Positions 1 through 6,728 of a DNA stretch of 7,528 nucleotides are shown in pieces; position 1 is the first letter of the stretch, and each line of letters begins with the position of its first letter. Position numbers and translations under genes: made by a program. This DNA comes from Actinomycetota bacterium (GTDB lineage Bacteria > Actinomycetota > Acidimicrobiia > IMCC26256 > JACDBD01), in contig JACDBD010000301.1 of NCBI GenBank assembly GCA_013695115.1, forward strand, positions 1-7,528. The letters run 5' to 3'. Under the pieces are notes generated by a model, which searched no databases, was not told where the DNA came from, and was given only the letters and a program-made list of their open reading frames with translations.

Positions 1-176
1 GTCCCGTGGCGACCAGGTGCCGCCCGCCGATCGGCCGGGCGCCGCTGGCCCGGGGGAGGACGGTGGTCGCGGGGCGGGGGCCGCCGATCGGGTGTGGACG
101 GGCGAGGCGATGACGCGCCGGTGTTCACCCAGTCGGGCGGATCGAGGTCGTCATCGCGCATCCAGCGGTCGGTCAT
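1..176 (-). CDS. N-terminal 58 residues of a probable endolytic transglycosylase MltG (3' end outside window)
   Basis: An ATG at 176 overlaps the ruvX stop as ATGA, and the frame is open to the window edge. The predicted peptide begins MTDRWMRDDDLDPPDWVNTG and then becomes almost wholly Pro/Arg/Ala/Gly, with no hydrophobic segment. This is a low-complexity, surely disordered N-terminus. Actinobacterial MltG proteins (inner-membrane YceG-like enzymes that cut nascent peptidoglycan glycan strands) commonly have a long disordered cytoplasmic tail before their single membrane helix, and mltG usually follows ruvX, before aroE. The mltG identity thus rests on gene order and general character, since no catalytic domain is visible. 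The overlap start and the position make a real gene likely; another membrane or cell-division protein with such a tail is possible. Confidence 0.5.
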   Translation of the reverse strand, partial: MTDRWMRDDDLDPPDWVNTGASSPRPSTPDRRPPPRDHRPPPGQRRPADRRAAPGRHG

Positions 177-604
177 GGCGCCGGAGCCTGCCCGTCGAGG
201 TAGGCCTGGAGCATCACGGCGGCGGCGACCTCGTCGACGACGGCGCGGCGGCGCCGCGGCGGGACGCCGGCCTCGCGCAGCTGCTGCTCGGCGGTCACCG
301 TGGTCAGGCGCTCGTCGTGGGTCTCCACCCTCATTCCTTCACCAGCCTCCGCCCGGATCGCCTCGACCTCCTCGAGCACCGCCCGGGCGGCCGGACCAGC
401 CTCGCCCGAGAGCGACAGGGGCAGGCCCACCACGATGCGGTCGGCGCCAGCTTCGCGCGCTTCCGCCACGATCGTCCGGTGGTCGGCGGCCGGATCGCCG
501 CTGCGGGCGAGGACGCCCCGGGGGGTGGCGACCGCTCCGCCCGGGTCCGAGACGGCCAGGCCGATGCGGCGCGAGCCCAGATCGACCCCCAGGACCCGTC
601 CCAC
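173..604 (-). CDS. ruvX: RuvX/YqgF family RNase H-fold nuclease (putative pre-16S rRNA nuclease / Holliday junction resolvase)
   Basis: A 143-residue cytoplasmic protein of the YqgF/RuvX family. Members have been linked to 16S rRNA 5'-end maturation and anti-termination (E. coli) and to Holliday-junction resolution (mycobacteria); the sequence cannot decide between these. The RNase H-like fold shows strand 1 VLGVDLGSRRIGLAVSD (4-20) with Asp8, the VVGLPLSLSG loop (58-67), THDERLTT (95-102) with Glu98, and the last helix VVDEVAAAVMLQAYLD (122-137) with Asp124; Asp8, Glu98 and Asp124 are the likely metal-binding acids. The start is GTG at 604, which places the first strand at residue 4 as is usual; only a weak purine stretch precedes it. 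It lies 11 bases after alaS, and its stop overlaps the next gene by ATGA. The alaS-ruvX-mltG order is widespread in actinobacteria. Confidence 0.96.
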   Translation of the reverse strand: MGRVLGVDLGSRRIGLAVSDPGGAVATPRGVLARSGDPAADHRTIVAEAREAGADRIVVGLPLSLSGEAGPAARAVLEEVEAIRAEAGEGMRVETHDERLTTVTAEQQLREAGVPPRRRRAVVDEVAAAVMLQAYLDGQAPAP

Positions 605-615
605 TCGCCCGGGGC

Positions 616-3261
616 TCAGTCGCTCGAGCCCGCCAGGGCGTCGGTGGCCTCCTTGCGGGCCAGGGCGAGGGCCTCGTCGACGGCCGCGGTGTTGGGGCCA
701 CCCCCCACGACCAGCTCCGGGTTCTTGGCGGTTCCGCCCCCGAGGGCCTTGGCCGCGGGGGCGGCGATCTCGGCGGCCGAGATGCCCTGATCGACCAGCC
801 CCTTCGTCACCGCCACCGTGATCCCGGCTTTGTCACCGCCGGGCCCGACGGCCACGAGCGCGACCACACCCGAGCCGAGCGCATCCCGCACCGCCACCGC
901 CAGTCGTCGGAGGTCGTCGGGGCTCAGACCGTCGCGGCGGGCCGCGACCACGCCATCGACGGCCTCGCCCGCCAATGACCCCGCCTCGGCGACAGCCTCA
1001 CGACCGCGGGTCCGCTCGAGCTCCTGGTTCAACGACTTGACCTGTTCAACGAGGCGTTCGATGCGGTCGGGCAGCTCGGCCGGCCCAACCTTGAGCAACT
1101 CGCTCGCCCGGCGGAGCTGGAGCTCCTCCTCGTGGATTCGAGCGAGGGCGGCGTCGCCGGTCACCGCCTCGATCCGTCGCAGGTTGGAGCCGATCGACCC
1201 CTCACTGACGATCTTGATCGGCCCGATGAATCCGAGGGCGTGGACATGCGTCCCTCCGCAGAGCTCGACCGAGTGCTCGCCGGCCTCGAGCACGCGGACG
1301 AGGTCGCCGTACTTCTCGCCGAAGAAAGCGATCGCCCCCAGGCTCTCGGCGTGCTCGCGGGTGGTCTCGTAGTGGCGAACGGGCGCGTCCGTGATGATCT
1401 GCTCGTTGGCGAGCTGCTCGATCCGGTCGAGCTGCTCAGGAGTGACCGCCTGGTGGTGGCTGAAGTCGAAGCGCAGCCGGTCGGGCGCGACCAGCGAGCC
1501 GGATTGCTTGACGTGGGGACCGAGCACCTCGCGCAACGCCCAGTGCAGGACATGGGTGGCGGTGTGGTTGCGGCGGATTCGGTCGCGTCGCTGGCCGTCG
1601 ATGGTGGCGGTCGCCTCGTCGCCTTCGCTGATCACGCCGCGCACGACCTCGGCGCGGTGGAGCACGAGGCCGGGCAGGCCGTACTGCGTGTCCTTGACCC
1701 GCAGCTCGGCCCCGGCCGCCCCGGTAATGACGCCGGTGTCGCCCGCCTGGCCGCCGGCTTCGGCGTAGAACGGGGTGCGGTCGAGCACGACGTCGACCGC
1801 GTCGCCCTCACCCGCGCGACCGACCCGCTCGCCTCCGCCGAAGAGCGCGAGGACGCGCGCGCCCGTCGTCTCGTACTCCTGGCGACCGGTGAACTCCGTC
1901 GGCCCGAACTCGTCGAGCAGTTCGCGGTAGAGCCCGACGTTGGCATCATCGCCGCCCGCCGCGGCCTCACGATGCGCCTGCTGGGCCCGGGCGCGCTGCT
2001 CGGCCATCGCCGCCTGGAAGCCGTCGAGGTCGACGGTCCGGCCCCGCTCCTCCGCGATCTCGCGGGTCAGGTCGATCGGGAACCCGAGCGTGTCGTGGAG
2101 GAAGAAGGCGTCCTTGCCGGACACGTCACCGGACTGGAGCTGCTCGTCCAGCAGCTCGACGCCCCGCCGCAGCGTCTCCCGGAACCGCTCCTCCTCGCGC
2201 GTCACGGTCGCAACCACCAGGTCGCGCGCCTTCTCCAACTCGGGGTAGGCGCCCCCCATGACATCGATGGTCGTCTCGGCGAGCGCCGGGGTCACCAACC
2301 CCTCCGCGCCGAGCCGGTAGCCGTGGCGCACCGCCCGCCGGATGATGCGCCGGAGCACGTAGCCGCGGTCCTCGTTGGACGGCACGACGCTGTCACTCAC
2401 CAGGAACGACATGGTTCGGCCGTGCTCGGCCAGGATCCGCAATGACACGTCGTCCTCGGTATCGCCGCCGTAGCGGGTGCCGGTGGCGCGCTCGGCGGTC
2501 TCGATGAGGGGCCGGAACAGGTCGATCTCCCATATGGAGGTGTGCCCCTGGAGCAGCATGAGCGTGCGCTCGAGCCCGACGCCGCAGTCGACGCTGGGGG
2601 CGGGGAGATCGAGCCGGGTGCCGTCGGGCTGCTGGTCGTACATCATGAAGACGGTGTTCCAGAACTCGAAGAACCGGTCCTCGCCGCCGTGGGCGGGACC
2701 GCCGTCGGGACCGTGCTCAGGGCCGAGGTCGTAGAAGATCTCGGTGCACGGACCGCACGGTCCGGTCTCGCCCATGCTCCAGAAGTTGTCGGCCCCCAGG
2801 CGCTGGATGCGCTCGGGTGAGAAGCCCACGACGTCGCGCCAGATCCTCTCGGCATCGTCGTCGGACTCGTGCACGGTCACCCAGAGCCGATCGGGGTCGA
2901 GGCCGAACCCGTCCGTGACGAGCTCCCACGCCCACGGGATCGCCTCGGCCTTGAAGTAGTCGCCGAAGCTGAAGTGGCCGAGCATCTCGAAGAAGCTGAA
3001 GTGCCGGTTGGTGCGGCCGATGTCGTCGAGGTCGTTGTGCTTGCCCCCGGCCCGGACACACTTCTGGACCGAGGTTGCCCGCTTGTAGGGAGGTGTCTCC
3101 TCGCCGCCGAAGTAGGGCTTGAATGGCACCATGCCCGCGACCGTGAAGAGCAATGTGCGGTCGTGCGGGATCAGGCTCGCCGACGGCACCACCGTGTGGC
3201 CGCGCGACTCGAAGAACTCGAGAAAGGCGCGTCGCAGCTGGTCGGCGGTGGTCGGCGGCAT
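616..3261 (-). CDS. alaS: Alanyl-tRNA synthetase
   Basis: Cytoplasmic class II synthetase that charges tRNA-Ala and hydrolyses mischarged Ser- and Gly-tRNA-Ala. The 881 residues match the full-length bacterial enzyme. In the aminoacylation domain motif 1 is near 38-51 (LFTVAGMVPFKPYF), motif 2 near 61-103 (RATSVQKCVRAGGKHNDLDD, then FEMLGHFSFGDYF), GPCGPCTEI is at 167-175 and motif 3 DCGVGLER at 225-232, where most enzymes have DTGMGLER. The tRNA-binding signature PSNEDRGYVLRRIIRR is at 294-309. The editing domain has all four zinc ligands: HxxxH (His566, His570) and CxxxH (Cys668, His672). A coiled-coil linker at about 705-760 leads to the C-Ala domain, with GGGTAKNPELVVGGG at 841-855. The ATG at 3261 gives the standard N-terminus and has a ribosome site. 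ruvX starts 11 bases after the stop, so the two are probably co-transcribed. Confidence 0.98.
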   Translation of the reverse strand: MPPTTADQLRRAFLEFFESRGHTVVPSASLIPHDRTLLFTVAGMVPFKPYFGGEETPPYKRATSVQKCVRAGGKHNDLDDIGRTNRHFSFFEMLGHFSFGDYFKAEAIPWAWELVTDGFGLDPDRLWVTVHESDDDAERIWRDVVGFSPERIQRLGADNFWSMGETGPCGPCTEIFYDLGPEHGPDGGPAHGGEDRFFEFWNTVFMMYDQQPDGTRLDLPAPSVDCGVGLERTLMLLQGHTSIWEIDLFRPLIETAERATGTRYGGDTEDDVSLRILAEHGRTMSFLVSDSVVPSNEDRGYVLRRIIRRAVRHGYRLGAEGLVTPALAETTIDVMGGAYPELEKARDLVVATVTREEERFRETLRRGVELLDEQLQSGDVSGKDAFFLHDTLGFPIDLTREIAEERGRTVDLDGFQAAMAEQRARAQQAHREAAAGGDDANVGLYRELLDEFGPTEFTGRQEYETTGARVLALFGGGERVGRAGEGDAVDVVLDRTPFYAEAGGQAGDTGVITGAAGAELRVKDTQYGLPGLVLHRAEVVRGVISEGDEATATIDGQRRDRIRRNHTATHVLHWALREVLGPHVKQSGSLVAPDRLRFDFSHHQAVTPEQLDRIEQLANEQIITDAPVRHYETTREHAESLGAIAFFGEKYGDLVRVLEAGEHSVELCGGTHVHALGFIGPIKIVSEGSIGSNLRRIEAVTGDAALARIHEEELQLRRASELLKVGPAELPDRIERLVEQVKSLNQELERTRGREAVAEAGSLAGEAVDGVVAARRDGLSPDDLRRLAVAVRDALGSGVVALVAVGPGGDKAGITVAVTKGLVDQGISAAEIAAPAAKALGGGTAKNPELVVGGGPNTAAVDEALALARKEATDALAGSSD

Positions 3262-3392
3262 CCTCTATCGCCTCGTCGCTTTCGCTCCGGGTACCTGACG
3301 CCGCGGGCGCTCGTTCGGACGCCACATAGACCCGCCGTGGGTTGGTCGTGCCCCTTCCACCGCGACTCAGGCTACTGCCGGGTGGTACCGGG
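3262..3392 (-). other. 131-base intergenic leader upstream of alaS
   Basis: The only sizeable gap in the operon. I see no small ORF with a ribosome site, no tRNA, and no GC-stem plus T-run terminator. It contains two copies of the palindrome GGTACC (3290-3295 and 3384-3389) in near-complementary surroundings, which could form a weak long-range stem in a read-through transcript. Its length would allow a separate alaS promoter. No T-box element is present on the coding strand. Confidence 0.5.
3271..3277 (-). promoter_or_regulatory. Ribosome binding site for alaS
   Basis: GACGAGG ends 9 bases before the ATG at 3261. A second GAGG directly abuts the ATG and is too close to act as the site. It supports the start MPPTTADQLRRAF, which aligns with the usual AlaRS N-terminus. 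Confidence 0.5.
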
Positions 3393-3396
3393 TCAG
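3369..3396 (-). promoter_or_regulatory. Weak candidate promoter for alaS-ruvX-mltG
   Basis: On the minus strand CTGACC (3396-3391) resembles a -35 box (TTGACA/TTGACC). After a 16-base spacer comes TAGCCT (3374-3369), which fits the loose actinobacterial -10 pattern TANNNT. It sits at the start of the only real gap in the operon. Such matches are common by chance, so this is a suggestion only. Confidence 0.2.
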
Positions 3397-3596
3397 CTCA
3401 CGCTTCGGAGCGGCCGGGTGCGCGCGCGGATCTCCCGGGCGCGCTGGTCGAGCGCGGCGTTCAGGGCGCGCAGGCGCTCGGCCAGAGGTGCGGGGAGGTA
3501 GCGCTCGACGGTGGCCCGGACCGCCCGCGTCAACCGCAACATGAAGAGGACACCGAGCCCGAACCCCACCGTCAGCCAGAACAGCCGCTTGATCAC
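3393..3596 (-). CDS. Small single-pass membrane protein, DUF6167-like
   Basis: A 67-residue protein starting at GTG (3596), with GGGAG 7 bases upstream, only 4 bases after the rarA stop. The frame is open further upstream, but that part lies inside rarA. Residues 1-4 (MIKR) are basic. Residues about 5-20 form one hydrophobic helix with glycines at 11, 13 and 15 (FWLTVGFGLGVLFML), followed by RLTRAV and an Arg/Ala/Leu-rich amphipathic, possibly coiled, segment to the end. There is no cleavable signal peptide site, so an N-terminal membrane anchor with a cytoplasmic tail is likely from the flanking charges. In many actinobacteria a small protein of this layout (R-x-x-FW-x-x-x-G-x-x-x-GV, then a basic helix), annotated DUF6167, lies just before alaS; position and pattern both agree. 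The function of that family is unknown. The DUF948 gene and rpsD that I recall beside it in Streptomyces are not present here. The coding call is fairly good, the family call moderate. Confidence 0.75.
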   Translation of the reverse strand: MIKRLFWLTVGFGLGVLFMLRLTRAVRATVERYLPAPLAERLRALNAALDQRAREIRARTRPLRSVS

Positions 3597-3600
3597 GTGC

Positions 3601-4959
3601 TCACTCCCGCTCGCCTCGCTCGTCCTGCTCGTCCTGCTCGCCCTCGACCCGGGACCGCCGCCGATCGAGCAATTCGGCGACGCCGGCCTCGGCGCCCTGA
3701 GCGCTCGGTTGGTAGTACCTCCGCCCCGCCACCTCGTCGGGACGGTACTCCTGAGGCACCCAGCCGGCCGGCGCGTCGTGCGGGTACACGTAGCCCTCCC
3801 CGTGCCCGAGCTTGCGGGCGCCAGGGTAATGGGAGTCCCGCAGATGGACGGGGACCGCGCCCGCGGGCTGGTCGTGGACGTCTTCGACCGCGGAGCCCAG
3901 CCCGGCGACGACCGAGTTCGACTTCGGGCTGAGCGCCAGGTGGATGACCGCGTGGGCAAGGTTGAGCCCGGCCTCGGGCATCCCCACGAACTCGACCGCT
4001 CGCGCTGCCGCGTCGGCCACCAGGAGCGCCTGGGAATCGGCCATCCCGACGTCCTCCGAGGCCAGGATCACCAGCCGCCGGGCGACCAGGCGGGGGTCCT
4101 CGCCCGCCTCGAGCATGCGGGCGAGCCAGTAGAGCCCGGCGTCGGGATCGGAGCCGCGGATGCTCTTGATGAAGGCCGACAGCACGTCGTAATGCTCGTC
4201 GTCGCCGTAACGGAGCGCCCGCATCGCGAGGGCGGCCTCGGCGTCGGTGAGGGTGATGCGATCGCGGCCGGCCTCGGCGGCGAGGCCGTGGGCAACTTCG
4301 AGTGACGTGAGCGCGTGGCGGGCGTCGCCCTCGGACCGGTCGACGAGGTGCTCGAGGGCGTCGGGGTCGATCTCGAGGCGCTCGTCGCCGAGACCTCGGT
4401 CGGCGTCGGCGAGGGCGAGCACGAGCAGGCCGCGGACATCATCCGCGGTCAGCGGCTCGAGGCGGAACAGCGACGAGCGCGAGAGGAGCGGCGCGGTCAG
4501 CGAGAAGAACGGGTTCTCGGTGGTCGCGCCGATGAGAACCAGCAGGCCCTCCTCGACGTGCGGGAGGAGCGCGTCCTGCTGGGTCTTGTTGAACCGGTGC
4601 ACCTCGTCGAGGAACAGGATCGTTCCCTGACCGTGCTCGCCGAGGCGGCTGCGGGCCCGCTCGACGATCTCACGTACGTCCTTCACGCCCCCGGATACCG
4701 CCGACAGCGGCTCGAACGCCTTGGCGGTCACGCCCGCGATCAGCCGGGCGATGGTGGTCTTGCCTGTACCCGGTGGGCCCCAGAGGATGACCGACGACAG
4801 GCGGTCGGACTCGATCAGCACCCGGAGCGGGCGCCCCTTGCCCAGAAGGAGCTCCTGCCCCACGACCTCGTCGAGCGAACGCGGTCGGATCCTCGCCGCC
4901 AATGGCGCCCGCCGCCGCAGGCGCTCCTCGAGCGCGCTGGCAAACAGGTCGTCGGCCAT
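3601..4959 (-). CDS. rarA: RarA/MgsA AAA+ ATPase, replication-associated recombination protein
   Basis: Cytoplasmic, DNA-associated AAA+ ATPase of the RarA/MgsA/WRNIP1 family, related to clamp-loader and RuvB ATPases and known to act at stalled replication forks. The 452 residues match the family length. Walker A GPPGTGKT is at 61-68, Walker B ILFLDEVHRF at 114-123, sensor 1 GATTEN at 144-149, and the arginine-finger region LLSRSS follows. The C-terminal MgsA tetramerisation region carries the family signatures LYWLARMLEAGEDP, ASEDVGM and LALSPKSN. The chosen ATG begins MADDLF, as is usual for this family, and shares its A with the aspS stop (TGATG). The frame is open for another 171 codons upstream, but that stretch lies inside aspS and has no RarA similarity. 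No strong Shine-Dalgarno is near, so translational coupling is likely. The C-terminus is a short charged tail coded partly by a 9-base tandem repeat. Confidence 0.97.
   Translation of the reverse strand: MADDLFASALEERLRRRAPLAARIRPRSLDEVVGQELLLGKGRPLRVLIESDRLSSVILWGPPGTGKTTIARLIAGVTAKAFEPLSAVSGGVKDVREIVERARSRLGEHGQGTILFLDEVHRFNKTQQDALLPHVEEGLLVLIGATTENPFFSLTAPLLSRSSLFRLEPLTADDVRGLLVLALADADRGLGDERLEIDPDALEHLVDRSEGDARHALTSLEVAHGLAAEAGRDRITLTDAEAALAMRALRYGDDEHYDVLSAFIKSIRGSDPDAGLYWLARMLEAGEDPRLVARRLVILASEDVGMADSQALLVADAAARAVEFVGMPEAGLNLAHAVIHLALSPKSNSVVAGLGSAVEDVHDQPAGAVPVHLRDSHYPGARKLGHGEGYVYPHDAPAGWVPQEYRPDEVAGRRYYQPSAQGAEAGVAELLDRRRSRVEGEQDEQDERGERE
3604..3608 (-). promoter_or_regulatory. Ribosome binding site that fixes the GTG start of the small membrane protein
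   Basis: GGGAG at the end of rarA, 7 bases before the GTG at 3596. This placement, and the protein beginning exactly at the basic-then-hydrophobic anchor, support 3596 over upstream in-frame ATG or GTG codons that lie inside rarA. Confidence 0.55.
3619..3645. repeat. 9-bp tandem repeat in the 3' end of rarA (two exact copies plus one degenerate)
   Basis: On the plus strand the unit CTCGTCCTG occurs twice in succession (3619-3627, 3628-3636), followed by a degenerate copy CTCGCCCTC. On the coding strand it gives the acidic tail EGE-EQD-EQD of RarA. The unit is a multiple of three, so copy-number slippage would change tail length without shifting the frame. It is probably of low functional weight, as it lies after the conserved domains. 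Confidence 0.6.
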
Positions 4960-6728
4960 CAGGACTTCGGCTTCTTCGCCTCCGGCCGCTTCACGACCTG
5001 GAGGCCGAGCTCCTTCAGCTGCGCCGGGTCGAGCGGCGTGGGGGCGCCGGTGAGCGGGTCGGCGCCCGACTGGGTCTTCGGGAAGGCCACCACCTCGCGG
5101 ATGTTCTCCTCGCCCGCCAGGACGGCGGCGAACCGGTCGACACCGATCGCGAAGCCCGCATGGGGCGGCGCGCCGTAGCGGAACGCGTCCAGCAGGAACC
5201 CGAAGCGCACCTGGGCGTCCTCCGGCGTGATCCCCAGCGCCGTGAACACCTGTTGCTGCATGTCGGCGCGGTGGATTCGGACGCTCCCCGACCCCAGTTC
5301 CCAGCCGTTGAGCACCAGGTCGTACGACTGCGACCGCGCCGCGAGCAGCTCCTCGCCCTGCCCCGACGCCAGCAGTTCGAGATCGTCGGGGTGGGGCATC
5401 GTGAACGGATGGTGGGCCGGGATCGGTCGCCCCTCGTCGTCGAGCCCTTCGAACAGCGGAAACTCGACGACCCAAACGAACCGCAGCCCGCCCTCGTCGA
5501 CCGGTGGGCGCGCCAGGTCGAGCCGCAACGTGCCCAGCACCCGGTTGGCGATCGCCCGCTCCCCCGCCACCAGCAGCAACAGGTCACCGGACCCGGCGCC
5601 GAGCGCGTCCACCAGCCCGAGCTGCTCCGCCTCGGAGAGGAACTTCGCCACCGGCGAGTCCAGCGCGCCCGCCTCACCGACGCGCATCCACACCAGCCCG
5701 GCCGCACCCAGCTGCTTGGCCCGCTCGATCAGCGCGTCGAGCCGCGCCCTCGCGACACCGCCCTCGCCGGGCACCCGGATCCCCTTGACCGCCGGTGCCT
5801 GGAACGCCCGGAACTCGGTGGCGGCGAACACCTCGCCGAGATCGACGAGCTCGAGCCCGAAGCGCAGGTCGGGCTTGTCGGTGCCGTAGCGCTCCATCGC
5901 GTCGTGCCAGGTGATCCGCTCCACCGCGCCGGGCAGCTCGCCGGTCGCCTCCTCGGCTGCGGTCACGGCGGCCTCCGTCACGACGGCCATGACGTCCTCG
6001 CCGTCGACGAAGCTCATCTCGATGTCGAACTGCATGAACTCGAACTGGCGATCGGAGCGGGGATCTTCATCGCGCAGACAGCGGGCGATCTGGTAGTAGC
6101 GGTCGAAGCCGCCCACCATCAGCAGCTGCTTGAACAGCTGGGGACTCTGTGGCAACGCGTAGAACGAGCCGGGTTGGAGGCGGGACGGGACGACGAAGTC
6201 GCGCGCGCCCTCGGGCATGGACGCGATCAACATCGGGGTCTCGACCTCGACGAAGCCATGGCCGTCCATCACCCGGCGCAACACCCGGTTGACGACCGCC
6301 CGCTGCCGGAGGTTGCGCTGGAGGCGGTCGCCGCGCAGGTCGAGGTAGCGGTAGCGGTAGCGCAGCAGCTCATCCGCCTCCTGGCGGCCGCCGATGGGGA
6401 TGGGGGGCGCCTCCGCCTCGCTCAGCACCTCGAGCCGCTGCGCGGCCACTTCGACCTCGCCGGTCGGCAGTTCCTCGTTGACCGTGCCCTCCGGTCGGGG
6501 GCGCACCTCGCCTTCCACCCGCACGACGAACTCGCTGCGCACCCGGTGCGCCACCTCGGCCCCGGGCGCCTCGGGATCGACGACCACCTGCACCACACCG
6601 GCGGCATCACGAACGTCGAGGAACACGACCCCACCGTGGTCGCGCCGCGTGGCGACCCAACCGCACACCGCGACAGTCGCGCCGGCGTGGTCGCGGCGGA
6701 GCTCACCGGCGCGGTGGGTGCGCATCAT
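4959..6728 (-). CDS. aspS: Aspartyl-tRNA synthetase, probably non-discriminating (Asp/Asn)
   Basis: Cytoplasmic class II synthetase that charges tRNA-Asp with aspartate; 589 residues, matching the bacterial type (about 590). The N-terminal OB-fold anticodon-binding domain is at about 1-105. The catalytic core has the substrate segment SPQLFKQ (195-201), motif 2 RCLRDED (216-222) and motif 3 GFAIGVDR (525-532). The bacterial GAD insertion spans roughly 295-410, and the C-terminus has the typical FPKTQSGADPLTGAP segment (549-563). His31 and Gly81 in the anticodon domain are the pair associated with non-discriminating enzymes that also charge tRNA-Asn. Two adjacent in-frame ATGs (6728 and 6725) sit on the hisS stop. 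I chose 6728 because a GGGAG lies 8 bases upstream and it numbers the His as 31; starting at 6725 would remove one Met. Motif 2 is unusual (see findings). The end overlaps rarA by one base. Confidence 0.98.
   Translation of the reverse strand: MMRTHRAGELRRDHAGATVAVCGWVATRRDHGGVVFLDVRDAAGVVQVVVDPEAPGAEVAHRVRSEFVVRVEGEVRPRPEGTVNEELPTGEVEVAAQRLEVLSEAEAPPIPIGGRQEADELLRYRYRYLDLRGDRLQRNLRQRAVVNRVLRRVMDGHGFVEVETPMLIASMPEGARDFVVPSRLQPGSFYALPQSPQLFKQLLMVGGFDRYYQIARCLRDEDPRSDRQFEFMQFDIEMSFVDGEDVMAVVTEAAVTAAEEATGELPGAVERITWHDAMERYGTDKPDLRFGLELVDLGEVFAATEFRAFQAPAVKGIRVPGEGGVARARLDALIERAKQLGAAGLVWMRVGEAGALDSPVAKFLSEAEQLGLVDALGAGSGDLLLLVAGERAIANRVLGTLRLDLARPPVDEGGLRFVWVVEFPLFEGLDDEGRPIPAHHPFTMPHPDDLELLASGQGEELLAARSQSYDLVLNGWELGSGSVRIHRADMQQQVFTALGITPEDAQVRFGFLLDAFRYGAPPHAGFAIGVDRFAAVLAGEENIREVVAFPKTQSGADPLTGAPTPLDPAQLKELGLQVVKRPEAKKPKS

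Noticed and set aside
1132..2445. A 437-codon open frame on the plus strand across alaS
   Set aside because: Antisense to conserved AlaRS domains, with no motif, no sensible start signal and no family resemblance; a by-product of GC-rich codon use.
3378..3392. T-box-like core: plus strand reads CGGGTGGTACCGGGT, close to the T-box consensus AGGGTGGNACCGCG
   Set aside because: It lies on the strand opposite to alaS and all other genes. On the coding strand the sequence is its complement and gives no T-box, and there is no specifier stem or plus-strand gene downstream. Treated as coincidence.
3597..3959. N-terminal extension of the small membrane protein to a 188-residue protein
   Set aside because: The extra 121 codons lie inside the RarA C-terminal coding region in another frame and are low-complexity Arg/Thr/Ser. 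The GTG at 3596 with its ribosome site gives a sensible membrane protein.
4960..5475. A 171-codon N-terminal extension of rarA in the same frame
   Set aside because: The stretch overlaps the 3' half of aspS in another frame and is Arg/Gly/Ala-rich without similarity to RarA. The ATG at 4959 gives the standard RarA N-terminus and a stop/start overlap.
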